DNA of 64,000 bases from Venturia oleaginea (Eukaryota > Ascomycota > Dothideomycetes > Venturiales > Venturiaceae). The notes under the pieces are model-generated. The model did no database searches, had not been told where the DNA came from, and saw only the letters and a list, made by a program, of their open reading frames with translations. Location of the stretch: the NCBI GenBank assembly GCA_013176395.1, contig JABMLP010000002.1, forward strand, positions 1,798,001-1,862,000. The letters are read 5' to 3'. Every line of letters starts with the position of its first letter. Within the stretch, counting starts at the first letter, position 1. Positions 44,835-56,637 of the stretch are shown here, one piece after another. Position numbers and translations under genes: made by a program.

Positions 44835-45141
44835 TCAGTTTGCGCAGTGGACCGAAGATATCGCAGTGTTGAATTGGTAATTTGGAGTCGAGCGGGCCCA
44901 TGAAGTACTCTTCCCCTGTGCGCGTGCGGGCAAGGATGACATCCCTGTCATGCTTGTCTGAAGGTTTTGACCGGGAGAGAATTCCATGGGCTCGTTTAGC
45001 ATGAGGCTGAGTGAACCATTCCAACATCCGGCATAGCGGATCTCCAAGGTTTTGAGTTTGACGTTGAGCTTCCGAAGTACCATGACTACTTTTTGCAGTT
45101 CGGTTCTGAGTGAAGCCGTTTCTTCGGTGAATTGAATATTC

Positions 45142-48100
45142 GGCTAATGACTGTACACCCACAATCATCGATTTTTCGGACCAGCAATGACTAGCACAAT
45201 CATTTGGCATGAACACAAATTCGTGTATATTTTGGCCATTAGTTGTATGCGATAGTCACTGATTATATGTTTGAGGCCAAAAGGTTCAGCCATTCATTGC
45301 ATAGAGTCGCTGCTGTAATCGAAGTCAATCTCAGGGACATTACGCCGACCATCACCAAGAATGGCGCTAACCGCATTTGAATAATGTACAAACTCAAACT
45401 ACACGGCAATCGACTCAACTCAATTAAATTCATCATTTTAGCTCAAATATCTTGCTCAGAACCGTGCTAAGGCCGCTGTACACACTGCCGGCCGCCTCAA
45501 AATCGCTCATTCTTCCTCCGAAAACAACTCAATGTCCCTACCAATCTCGCTGGCATCGCAGGCGTCACTCATATGGTTTTTTGAGCCGCAGAATGCGCAG
45601 GATAGCTTCTTGTAACTACCACGTCGCTTGGTGGGAGCGCGCGGTGCTGGAGGGGCTTTGGCAGCTCGCTTACGGCTCTTATGTAATGATGCCGGTGGTG
45701 AGGATAGTGGTAAGCTTGGTGTTTCAATTGTCGCCTGAATCTCGCTGATCTTGTCTGCCAATTGTACTGCTTTTGCCTGGAAGTGCCCTTCTGTCGTACC
45801 TTTTGGAGCTGTTCTTGAGCCTCTTATTCAGCGATTTCAGCGGCGTGAAACTCGCGATATTTCTCAATAGTCTCGATGCCGTGGTGTCTCTTTGCAAGCT
45901 CAAAGTTCCTAGCCCCAATGCTAGCACGCTCTTCTTGATGCCTACGTCGTATTACCTCATCCTCAGAGGGCTCATTATCCTTGACAAACAGACTCTCCTC
46001 TGCCTCCGGGTCAGTTTCATCCTCGTCGCTCTTCTCGTCATCTGAAACCTCAATTGTGACCTTCTCTTTTTCCTGGCTCTTCTGTGAACGTGACTTGGGG
46101 TTTTTGCGCTTCGAATTTTGCTTAATTTGTGAGAGGACAGCGTGTTTTCGGAAACGCTTCTTCCGAGGGCGGCCAGGGCCATTGTCTTTCAACTCCGGAG
46201 GCTCAGTCACGTTGTCGGGCATCAGTTCATTAACAAGGATTGTGCGACAGGAAGGAAGGTAGGTCTCTCTATAGCGTTGAGCCATGTAGATTTGGATGCC
46301 GGTGGTTACATCGCTTAGAACTAGATTCTCAACGTTGTTAGTGCCAAAGAGTAGGATATTAGAATCGACTTTGAAGAAATCGGCAGCGCACCAAGCATGA
46401 GCGCAGGGAAGACGTATGTCCCGCCACTCAAGGCAAGTACAAGTTCTCGCATCTAAATCGACGCGCCAGCCAATAGCGGCGGTGTTCAGAAGTCGTACAA
46501 TTGCCTTGCCTATCTAATGTCAGTTTAGGAGCTTCAAAATGGCGCGATTTTGACATACCTTTCTTCTGTGGAACGCACATCATCTTCCGGCCAACATCTC
46601 TGCGATCTGCGATGTGGTTGACGGCAAATCTCGTAAAAACATTGTCCTTCTGTACGAACTCGCCGCGGTCATAGAACGGCTTCATTGTGGCGGTCCAGAT
46701 GTCTTCCAACATGTACAGAATCGGCTTCCGCCTCTCATCAAGATATCTGCCGTTCATTGACTCTCCAACGCCAGATGTAGTGTGTCCGTAACGAGGAAAC
46801 TCGTCGTAAGGCGCGTAGGCGGATGCCCAGCGATCAAATTTGCCGTTGTCAATATCCTCAATATACTTGGCCGCCTCCGGGTTGAGAACAGGTATTTCTT
46901 TGAGAAGAGCTTGGAATTCGCGGTGGGAGGTGACACGGCACATCTGCTTGAGTTTGTCCGTAATTATGTTGTTGAAGTGGTCATCTACATTCTCTGCAAG
47001 ATGCCAGGTACAGTAGTAATGCCAGGAGCCTGGAAAGTACTTAGTGATAGCTGGGACGAGGCCTTTGCCGCGGTCAGTGATTATCGCAAACTCTCTAGGG
47101 TCATTGCCTTCTTCTCTGCCAAACATTGTGAGGTTTTCGACGATGGCTTCGAGGAACCATTCCCACCAATCTTTTGACTCTGTAGGTACGATTGCCCAGG
47201 CTATAAGGAGGTTGTTTTCGTCGGCATCCACGGTGGTGACAACAAGCAGGATGCCTCCATATTTGGAGGAGCGGTGAGTGCCGCCAAAGGCGAGAAGACT
47301 ATGACATCTGTCAAGAGCCAAAGTACACGCCGAAGGCATAATTACAGCGGCTTGAAAGACACCTCTCTCTGAATTGTACTTGATAGTAGCGCCGTTATAT
47401 AAGTTGCAGAGTACAGCCCAATCTGCGCTAATGTCTCCCTCCTCCTCAGAGATGAACTCATGATCGTGAATCTTCGTGTCGTGAAGAGCCAGTAGCAAGG
47501 GTTTGATGTACTGAAACTGCTTACTCTCCTCCCCTTCAATCTGGTTCCTAACCTCTACCACAGTGCGATGGGCTTGCCGGCTGGATATCTTGTTGCCCTG
47601 CTCGAGACGTGCTTCATCTTGTACAAATTTCGAGGGGAGTTTGCGATTATTGACGACGATATCGAAGTGGTTTCGAGCGAGATATTTGACTGAATAAACG
47701 TGCTGCCAGCCAATATGACACTGGGAGGGACACGTATGCTTCTTAAGTTGTCGTAACTTCCACTTCTTTGGCTTGCCTACGAGGGCTACTCGTATTACGA
47801 AATGGCATGTATGCTTCTCACGACTACGGCGTTCGAGTTGCCAGAACTGGGGCTTGCTGTTCTTAACGTTGAAAGACTCATTGGCGGTCGCAATCGCGTG
47901 GCTTCCTCAAGAGTCTCGAAAGTCATTCCAAGCTGGAGCGTTGGATAGAGAGGGATATCTTCAGGTGCAAGAGGTTTTTGAGAGCGCTGGGACAGCGCCT
48001 GGCTTGATAATAGTGTCGCCATAGGTGTAATTTGAGGTTGTTGGTGTTGCTGAAATCGGATTTTTGAGCAGAAGTTTGCACGGTAAGTTGCCCTCCACTG

Positions 48101-48246
48101 TGTTGACTATTACTATATTAATTGTGTTGATTGCTACAGAATTGTATGTATGTAATAGTCATTGAACATACAATAATTGCAATCGTCGCAATCATGTATG
48201 CGATAGTCCGAAAAATCGATGATTGTGGGTGTACAGTCATTAGGCG
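45142..48246 (-). mobile_element. MULE (Mutator-like) DNA transposon, 3,105 bp
   Basis: Terminal inverted repeats share CTAATGACTGTACACCCACA and continue through AATCATCGATTTTTCGGAC (left 45144 on, right ending about 48244). The 11-bp direct repeat ATTGAATATTC lies on both sides (45131-45141 and 48247-48257), the 9-11 bp size typical of MULEs. It encodes a MULE transposase on the minus strand. The perfect target duplication and near-perfect ends suggest a recent insertion. Confidence 0.93.
45507..48022 (-). pseudogene. MULE transposase with two apparent frame lesions
   Basis: From ATG 48022. A frameshift near 47903 (EEA|AIATANESF) is followed by a long open frame with a FAR1/WRKY-GCM1-like N-terminal zinc region (KHTCHFV...KKHTCPSQCHIGWQH) and the MULE catalytic core (LALDRCHSLL; FAIITDRGKGLVPAI...WHYYCTWHL). 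An intron at about 46513-46558 (GTATGT...GATAG) joins to the SWIM zinc finger CTCLEW...LPCAHAW near 46440. An acidic/basic tail meets a stop at 45824. A last segment in another frame (45507-45761) holds a zinc knuckle CAFCGSKNHMSDAC. One or both breaks could be consensus errors; otherwise the copy is dead. Confidence 0.8.
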
Positions 48247-48686
48247 ATTGAATATTCCATGGTATTGTGAATTTTCTTCTACTGAGGGCGATGGAGAGAT
48301 GTTTGATGTGGGCAGAAGCGATCAAGCATGGCGATTCTGGTGACTGGCAGCTGGGAAGCTCGCAATTCCAGAAAGTGTGGCCGGAACACGAACTATCGAT
48401 GACGATACTGAAGGTATTATGAGAGTAAAGGACTTGAGACACCTCAGAATACATTTGCTTGTTGGAGAGCAACAGTCCTAGGCTGATAGGGCGGGTTTGA
48501 TTAGTACTGGTCTGGCAAGCCGAACATGGGCCTTCCTCATCTTCACAGATTCTTCGAGTACCGCCTAGTAAGCATAGAGGTCAGTGTCAGGGCATGTCAA
48601 AAACATCTGAATTTAGGCTTACCTGGGAAGATCATCGCAGCTTCTTTCCAATGATGGAGACTGCGACAAGTCAATTTCACCTTCAT

Positions 48687-49379
48687 CTTCCAACTTCAAT
48701 CCCTTTCGACCTCTTTCTATATTGCACCCTTTCCAACTCCCACTGGCCGTGACCCGTTAATCTTGCCACGGAGTCATCTTTCTACCACACATGTACATAG
48801 TATACCAAGATGGCCTTAACCGAAGGCAGATCTCCTCTATATAAATTCGATTCCATGTAGACTGGTGGACGTAGCTCAGAATTGCGGGCTGAGTCTCTGA
48901 TCTCTCCTTTAATTATAACTAAAGATACCCTTAGCTGCCAATTTGCAAGGATCCGAGAACCAGACAAGGGACAGTAACTGGATGACGACTCGACAATAAG
49001 TATAATTATGGTTGTCAAATCACGACGGTCAAGAATGGGTCAGTTTGATTCGGCTTCCTCACACATCTTTGCAAATTTCTGACAATGCGTAATGTTCGTA
49101 CAAGAACAATCAACAATCAAGAACACAAGAGACTTAACCATATATGTTTATTTCATTATCGTTTCATTATCGTTATACTATCATTTTATTACTATTTCTT
49201 ACACGTGTACAAAGCCGAATCAACACTGGGAATGCAAATTAAGATTTGGTTCTTGTGTTCCGTACTCGGTCGCGACAGGAGACAAGATTCATCGATACGG
49301 AATATGTACCATAGTACGAGTATATCCCGGTTCTCCACCAGGCTATTAACTTCGACAGTTCAAGCACGAGAGTAATTCC
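48687..49379. other. Intergenic
   Basis: No gene recognised; includes the promoter of the MULE-split gene. Confidence 0.5.
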
Positions 49380-49860
49380 CATAATGCGCTGGCCCCCTTC
49401 ACTAATGGTATCCCAAAACACAACATGTCTGCCCCTTCCCATCCGCATCCGCATTCTCCCAAGAATTAGCACTCGCAATAATCGGCAAAAGCTCCACCCC
49501 ACTCATCTTACAATCAATGATATTGCACCCCTCTTGCCTTATGCGCGATACTAGAAAACTTTGTTTCTCCGCCTTCACAATCGCCCCAGCCTACATAAGC
49601 AAAGAAGGTGCTTGACTTGATATCGTTGACATTATCGCTTTCGTTCCAGTCGGGGTGGGCTTGGTATTCTTCTTCCGTCCTCGAAGAATCGGGAACTGTC
49701 GATTTCAAGCTTGTTACCTATATCCAGCGTCCGAAGGGATCTACAAACAATACTTCCTCTCTCATCGAAACTAAATAGGAAGAGCGTGAGATCGCACATA
49801 AGATAGAAGTTCATGGGCCGACTATCGATTTGGCGATACCATAATACCGATTCCATCGTT
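49380..49860 (-). pseudogene. Possible prolyl-4-hydroxylase-like (2OG-Fe(II) oxygenase) remnant
   Basis: Three frames on the minus strand give pieces in the order expected of a fungal P4Hc domain: EEEYQAHPDW (compare the iron-binding HxD), STFFAYV...CEGGETKF (compare FFVYL...GGETYF), and GVELLPII...NADADGKG (compare the stretch before the second iron-binding His). The pieces are joined only by frameshifts and the distal His/Lys block is not clearly found. Assignment is tentative. Confidence 0.35.
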
Positions 49861-50952
49861 CATTTCCCGACTGATGACCTCTAGTTATTTGGACGTCAAA
49901 GCCATTGATCAATCCAGTTATTACGACGGTTAAGTTGTGTTGAATGCAGATGACACCACCGCAATCCTCGCGCGGAAGACGGCGGAACGCGTATCTGGCG
50001 ACATTGAAATCAATAGCTAGCCATGACCTCCACCTTGAGTATGTATACGATGAGACCGCTGTGGAAGGAGCCGTGGTAGGGTCTGCGTATGAAGATCGAA
50101 TCGGACGTCAATGTCGTGAGTGGGTTGGTATGGGAGGATTTGTGTAGCCATCACTGCAGGGTATTGTTAGGGGGGTTTAGTGGCAGTTTCTGTGATGCTC
50201 ATGATTGATCAAGTCCCGTAGCTTGATGAGTACAAAGTGAAAAAGACACCCTGTTGATGCGCCAGAGAGGGTATGTTACGCCTTCCAGTAGCGTAGGTAG
50301 ATCGAGCTTAGGAGATGCGAGAGAGCTCGAGCTCAGTCGATCACATGAATCGAAGACCTGACTTGATAATGCTGAAAAGATTCATCCCATAACTTCTACC
50401 ATATACTACATAACAGAAAGCCCAGCCAAAACACCATCCGTCTATCCATTTATGCAGTGCTGTAATAATCCCCCTCAAAAACACAGAATCCAGACACATA
50501 CCAAAACACCACCATGCTTTTCCATTTCGCTCCCATTCCTCGCACGTACATCTCACATCCCACACCAACGAACGAGTAGGAAAGCGCAAAAGTGAGGTAT
50601 GTAGAAAAAGAAGAAGAATCGCCGCTCGCTCAAAGTCCATCCTGGAGCAATAGTCCACCATGTCTCGGGGTATATATATCCATGTTTTTATGTCCTGCCA
50701 GTAATCGTCGCCATTTCTGTTTCGTTCTGTGCCGGATACTCCTTCGCAAATGACGAACAGTAGCACAAAAACTCCACTATCCCAATCTCGTCGCTTAGAG
50801 TATACGTATCGTGAAATTGCAAAATGGATGGATGAGTATCTCCCCCACCATAAATCGTCCTTCCAATAAAAATATTGTGGTTAAACTCCAAGGGCAAAAT
50901 CAAAAAATGCAAGGCTCATAGGATCATCGCGTCACTCATTCAGCGAGACCGC
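49861..50952. other. Intergenic
   Basis: No gene recognised; a 141-codon minus-strand ORF at 50341-50766 has no domain character. The right part is 3' of CAF40. Confidence 0.45.
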
Positions 50953-52220
50953 TTAAGCGTGTAATGAGAGTGGCTGAGCGTGCGCATCGGACTGAGTGTC
51001 GGAGAGATTGATCAGAAGCTGCGCAAGGCAGCGCTTGGTAGCTGCATCGTCACGCAGGACTGCCGAGAAAGTTGCATCTCGTAGTGGTTCTGGAAGACAC
51101 TGTCGCAAAGCCTCTCGAGCACGTGCATTGTCACTCAGTCGGAGGAAGCATCGGACAACGTGTTTCAAGAGTCGGACTGTCTGCTGTTCCACCAACTGAT
51201 TGACCATGTTGCTTAAGACAGTGCCGACAGCGTAGAAACGCTCGTATGTTTGGCAAATGTATGCCAATCCCACGTCGTCGAGGAGTATCTTCTGTACAAT
51301 AAAGATAGCGACGGTCTTGGAGAGCTCGGAGCCAGTCTCCATAATTCGCAGGCAGAGTGGGATAATCTCGGTTGTAAGGAGGAAGTTGATGACTTCGCTA
51401 GAGTCGTTCTTGACGAGGGCGCCGATGACACCTAAGGATGTAAGGCGGAGGTATTCGAAGGGTCGAGATTTAGAGGTAGTGTTGAGGAATGGGTAGAGGA
51501 AGAGTGGAATATGTGCTGTGTTAAATTTAGTGTAAACGCCTTCCGAGTAAAGCAGAATACATACCGCTAAGAAATAACTGACGGGTCTCTGGATGAGAAG
51601 CCACGCATTGCAAAAGGGCGAGGGCATTACAGACTCGATTCGAAGCGGCGGCTGTGAGCTGGGAAGGATTGAGTAGAGGATATACCGAGATGATCTCCTG
51701 GAGAAGTGAAGTCATAACACCTGTAAAGACGATCAGTGTCAGTTCATATATCCCATCCACGAAACATACCGAATGAGTGCCATAGCACAAGCGCCAGCTC
51801 GGGCACAGCTTCTCGCTTCTTGCTCAGCTCCAGGAGCGCACCCTCTCTTGTATTGGCGTTCAGGAGCTCTACAATATGTTGCATTGTCTTTCTGTCATCC
51901 TCGCTCATGCCTCCGCCTGGTCCATGGTCACCTCCGACACCCATGCCGCCTGCGCCGATGCCTCCCGTACCGCCTTGTCCAGCTCCCATGTTTCCGTTCA
52001 GGTGCTGTCGCTGATCGAGGCCGACAGGACCACCGCCAGATAGCATGGCTTGTGGGTTGGATACACCGTTGTTCGCTTGACCAAGGCGGTTGTATTGCTG
52101 GTTGTTCGTGTGCTGCTGCTGGTGATGCTGCTGTTGTTGGTCGTGGAAACCAAAGGGCCCTTGGTGCTGGTTATGTTGATGGGCAAAGACATGCTGAGGC
52201 ATGCCCTGATGCTGAAGCAT
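50953..52220 (-). CDS. CAF40: CCR4-NOT subunit Caf40/Rcd1 (CNOT9)
   Basis: Three exons: 52220-51770, 51720-51565 and 51515-50953, 1170 nt in total (389 aa). The N-terminal ~110 residues are Gln/His/Gly-rich and disordered. They are followed by the Rcd1 armadillo-repeat domain: [100 protein letters not shown]. This is among the most conserved eukaryotic sequences. The protein is a structural subunit of the CCR4-NOT deadenylase complex, acting in mRNA decay and transcription. Both introns are ~49 bp with good splice sites. [19 protein letters not shown] segment is the last armadillo repeat. Confidence 0.96.
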
Positions 52221-52924
52221 TGTAAATCGAATGATGAGCGTGGCAGATGAAAGTGGAAGTTTTGGTCATGGGATGTGGGATGTAGGTTGGTTGGTTGGTT
52301 GATCGGTTTGTCGGTTTGTCGGTTGGAGATCGGCTTGTGAGGTTCGAAATCGATCAGCGTGGGGTGGGCAAGCAAGTCAGGCAGATATTCCAATGAAGTG
52401 CGGCTCGTGGCTCAGGAAATACTTTCTTTTGCCTGATCTGGGTCTATCTCTCAAAGACTGAAAGTCAATTTGTCCTTCTTGTTCTAATTTTGACAAGTTT
52501 CATATCACACTCGGATATGGGGTATAACCCAGGACAAACTATACGCCACTTCTTCACTTCAACAGCTACAGCAACAGCATCGAAAATTACACATCGCCTA
52601 CAGACAGCAGGAAGACTTCACCGTGTTAATAAAATCGAACACTCGAAGGAGAATGACGCACAAAAGTCACGAAGAGCGGAAAAGGGGCTGCGAGTTCGCT
52701 TGGTTCTATTCTTATCATCAGGATAAATGAGATCAAATCAGGCGCGTACTCTCCAGGTTGCCCCGTCATTTGTTTGTCCTCGGTGAAGAATTGGAATCGA
52801 GAAAGCATACTTTATTCAAGATGAACTTGGCTAAATCCTAGTGCTGTGGGAACCGGATTGCCAGGATTTATTCTCTCGCAGCATCACATCCAACCTTATC
52901 ATAGATCATTCCCCGGCGAGCACC
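52221..52924. other. Intergenic, CAF40 upstream region
   Basis: No gene recognised. Has a tandem GGTTGGTTGGTTGATCGG / GTTTGTCGGTTTGTCGGTT run at about 52286-52324, just upstream of the CAF40 start. Confidence 0.5.
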
Positions 52925-53376
52925 TCATCCCTTCTCTCCACCCTCCTCCTCTTCCAACGCCGCAGCCCTCTCATCAGCAGTCATATCACTCGTCGCCTTA
53001 TCAATCTTCACAAATCCCACAAGCAAAACAAACGCCACACTAGCAACTGCAACCTCAAACCAAAAGACATTCATGTAACTCCTCTTCAACCCCTGATTCC
53101 CCGTCTCCGACACAACCACATCCCCAAAGCCCAAGAACAATGCCATCCCCAACTTAAGGACAGTCAAACTCAGGGCACCCGCTAGACCCTGTCTGGCCAA
53201 AGAAAAGCAGTAGAGACGAAGATGTTGGAGACGTCGAAGGTGACGTCTATAGCGATGGTGGCACAGATCATGGCGGGGAAAGTGTAGGCCCAGTAGTCAA
53301 CTGATGCCGAATCCCGGGTCGTCATTCTCCAGGCTGATTGAGTAGGAAAAGATGATTGGATGGTTCCAGTCGTCAC
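52925..53376 (-). pseudogene. MFS transporter C-terminal remnant
   Basis: The minus strand gives WAYTFPAMICATIAIDVTFD-VSNIFVSTAF then, after a one-base frameshift near 53190, LARQGLAGALSLTVLKLGMA and a further hydrophobic segment before an acidic tail (TADERAAALEEEEGG). RQGLAGA...LG is typical of the last helices of fungal drug:H+ antiporter-like MFS proteins. The N-terminal two thirds is absent, so it is a truncated relic. Confidence 0.65.
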
Positions 53377-54389
53377 GCTAAATTATGGATTTAGGTGAAT
53401 GAGGAAGGGCGCGCCGAAGCAACAACAATGAGTGGAGGTCGGGCCGCGATAGACAATAGACCCTCCATTTTTTGCATGTGGAAGGCTGAGTGCTGAGACA
53501 TCAATGCGGATGCTTGCAAGTGAATTCAGGTTTGATGGAATGGATCGTTGCAGGAGGTGATGAAATGTTGAGAAGGAGCTTGGGGGGAGAGAGAGGATTG
53601 CTCGAGTCGTGATCGTCGGATTTGACTCTGATCACGGGATTTGTGATCGACTCGGGCTGTAGTAATTCTAGCTTCTCTGGATAAAGATGGCATCGATCCT
53701 TGAAATCGGGTAATTCCTGCCCACCAAGCAAGGAATTGACTCTGCATAGCGATAGCGATTGCGATTTATGATGAGCGGTGTACAGAATTCCGAAATACGG
53801 CGGATTCCAACGACGGACATGAATCGCCAAACTGGAGTGGAACAGGGTATTTGATCTACAACCTGAGACATAAAACGTGCATTCCCATAAAACTACACTA
53901 GATCCTCCATGAACCTGTAAAGTAGAAGATGGAAGATCAAAGTATGAGTATGCTCGACATCCAAACCTATATGATAGCGATCACGCGCACTGCATTTCGA
54001 TCGTCGCTGTCAGTCTACTCTACGGCGCAGTGTCCTCTAGCGAATCCTACTGAGATCCTTCCGCAACTCCATCTCTACAGGAACCAATGAATTTTCAACG
54101 CCGCTCTTTCCAAAGTCCAATCCAAGAGTGGCTCTCTTGAGCCATTTCTATTTGTCGTCTCCTCCAAACCGACGCAGATTCGGGAATCGGCCCGTCTTGC
54201 CGGCCATCATTCAGTCTCGTAATTCGACCGAATATCGAATCGTTATCGTGACCGCAGAAACCGTGAATTTCGTGATGCGCCTTAACATAAATCGTCTCTT
54301 CGTATAAGTGTGCCCGTCTACTCCAACCCGTAAAAGAATTCCGTGTGACCCCGAACGCTAATGACAACCCCAGACAGTGATTTAACCGC
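53377..54389. other. Intergenic
   Basis: No gene recognised. Confidence 0.5.
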
Positions 54390-54623
54390 TCATAACTTCG
54401 AAGATTGTGTAGAATCGGTGTAGTGCTCGACGTAGTTGCTAGGTATCCATCCGCGTTTGCCATTGATAACTCCATCCCACCAACCACTTCGTGCACGTTG
54501 AATGATTTGTATTATGTCCCCAGCCTGGAAGGCTAAGCATGTGCTGTCGTTTTCGCCATCCCAGTGATAGAGTGCGCGGACGAATGTGGGGGTTGGTACT
54601 GGTTGGATATAGCTTTTCGACAT
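54390..54623 (-). CDS. SH3-domain-only ORF (Cdc25/RasGEF-type SH3)
   Basis: From ATG 54623 (MSKSYIQPVPTPTFVRALY) the ORF encodes little more than one SH3 domain: ALYHWDGEN..., FQAGDIIQII (the L-D/GDxI pattern), SGWWDGVINGKRGWIPSNYV (the WW and P-SNYV signatures). The wording is closest to the N-terminal SH3 of fungal Cdc25-type Ras exchange factors, which are >1000 residues. Here a stop follows soon after the domain. It may be a truncated relic of a RasGEF, a first exon with unseen downstream exons, or a real small adaptor. An in-frame upstream ATG exists at 54671. Confidence 0.5.
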   Translation of the reverse strand: MSKSYIQPVPTPTFVRALYHWDGENDSTCLAFQAGDIIQIIQRARSGWWDGVINGKRGWIPSNYVEHYTDSTQSSKL

Positions 54624-54671
54624 GTTGAACTTGAATTGACGCTTGTGGAAACCTTTGTGAAATGTTAGCAA

Positions 54672-56637
54672 TTAGCATAAGATGTATGGGATGCAGGACT
54701 AACCAATAGAAATTCGTGTACAAATGAGGAATTGAAAAGCTTTTGGGCAGAAATTGAGAGAAAAGGGTAGGAAGACAATTCGTTGAGATGAGAAAAAAGC
54801 AGGGTGAGAGCTTGGGATAATTGGAGTTCTTAAGATCGGCTAACATGGGCGGAGCGGTTCTTGATATGCCATCTCATGCAGCGTAGAACTAGTGCGTACT
54901 CGGAGAAGAGTAGCTAATGTCCAATTCGGGACGGTTGCTTGTCGGGCAAACTTCTGTCGGAGTGCTTGAAATCGTTTAGATGCAGTCTAACCCAATAAGC
55001 AGTTACATTTGATTCCAGCGTTAAGGTTGAGCGCCTGTAGGTGGCTGTATTTGTTTTCATCTGTCGAGTAATTGGATTGCAGCCGAGCTGCGTTGACGCA
55101 AACCTGTAACCTGTTCATAGGCCAGCCAGTTTTGAACGAGCACGCGAATGCTAGCCCCGGGCCGGAAGGCCGCGATATTTCCTTGGTGTTGAGTTCGCAT
55201 CTTCCCTTGCGAATATTGGCAAATATCATGCAAAATACGGCCCGAGTCTTTCACGACGTGGATCTGAACAGAACCATCTCTAGCTCCAGAGTAAGCCAAA
55301 GTCGTAGATTCCTCCGTATGTTGCACTATTGGGAGATTGCATTTACCTCCGGTGAACGATCGCATTAAATTTCGAAGATGCAGCTGTCCGGGACATTGTC
55401 GTTCTAGTATGCAAACAAGCTGCGCGACTATGTTGTGGTATGTAAGAACATTGTGGCACATGTGACTGAGAGAATCCGACCCGCATCAGGAGCATATCAC
55501 CAGTCGAGGATTATCTATCATTCGCAGAGACGGATGGCGGAAGCATCGCGGTAAATCCGACATCCCGTGACTACCGCACGAACAAAACGCTGGTTTTCCT
55601 TTGAATCCACAATTCCTCAACACTACATTTTAATCTCGAGGCTCTGCCAATGGCAGCGCTGAAGGTTCTCTCCACTGTTATCTCCAGGGATAGCATTGAC
55701 AATGGGGTTCTCTTCCGTTCCCGGCCTCTTTGATCAATCGCGATTCTGTCTCTTATCTCGGTTTGTTGGTTGGACGGTCCCGTCTGTGCCATCGGCTGTG
55801 AGATGTTCGCGACATACTTTGATGATGACTTGAATTGGGGCTTGCGAAGTGAGCGCGGATGTGTGATGTGTGAACGACGGGATGAAAGCCGATGACACGA
55901 AGTGGTTGAAGGTCTTGGGGGCTGCCAAAAATAAAGCTATGACTCCAGCTGGTTCAACAAATGATGGAGGTCACTCCAAGGCCAATACATAGCAATCGGC
56001 TATGAAGGCAGCCAGGACACTTTGATTAGTAAGATGCAAAGAAGATTGTGAAGTTCATAAGTACAAGTACAACACCATTGCTTCCCAATAAACCCCCATA
56101 TCACCATTACAGCGAATAGGGCTGTACAAGCCAGCTCCACCATAGAACCAGTCAGTATCAATTCGACCGAGACAATACTCCACAAACGCTTTTTTTGAGC
56201 AGCATTATCTGCCCAACATGCAAATGATCAAGCTAATCGAGTCGTGATAGCTCTCACTTGCAGAGTGCCTGCAGTCTCGCAGTCGAGATCTTGGAGTACA
56301 AGTCAGCGTGTAGTTTTCCAGGCCTCCCCGGATAATCCTATAGGGCGTTGTGATTCTCTACCGGTGACTGGATAGCAAGCTTATCATCATGTGAAAGGAT
56401 GGCAAAGCAGGCGGACGTCACTGCTTGGAGTATAGAGGGACACCGGATAACGCGATTAAACTTAAAGCAGGGTCGCCACGAAAGAAACGAATCACAGGGC
56501 ACGAGACGTATGAAGACATGAAGAATGCCTTTCTAGCTGGATGATCTTGACTAGCTGTTGGTTGCTCGAATCAACGAGCCCATTGCCCTCACTCTCCAGC
56601 ACCACTGTATTGCATGTAACCCCAAACTATGACCAAT
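54672..56637. other. Gene-poor stretch
   Basis: About 2 kb with only short overlapping ORFs (for example 134 codons on the minus strand at 55057-55461) and no recognisable domain. No repeat was recognised. Confidence 0.45.

Larger units (their letters stand above)
44835..48686 (-). pseudogene. F-box-like/DUF7730-type gene split by a MULE
   Basis: Exon 1 48623-48686 (MKVKLTCRSLHHWKEAAMIF), intron 48565-48622, exon 2 from 48564. Exon 2 has GGTRRICEDEEGPC and LLLSNKQMYSEVSQVLYS, the hallmark opening of the large fungal DUF7730/F-box-like family. At 48247 the frame enters the MULE. Past the MULE and one target-duplication copy, it resumes at 45130 and runs to the stop at 44835. Exon 1 (64), left part (318) and right part (296) add to 678 nt, exactly 226 codons with no stop, so the gene was whole before insertion. 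Function is unknown. It could only be expressed after excision of the element or as a truncated N-terminus. Confidence 0.82.
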
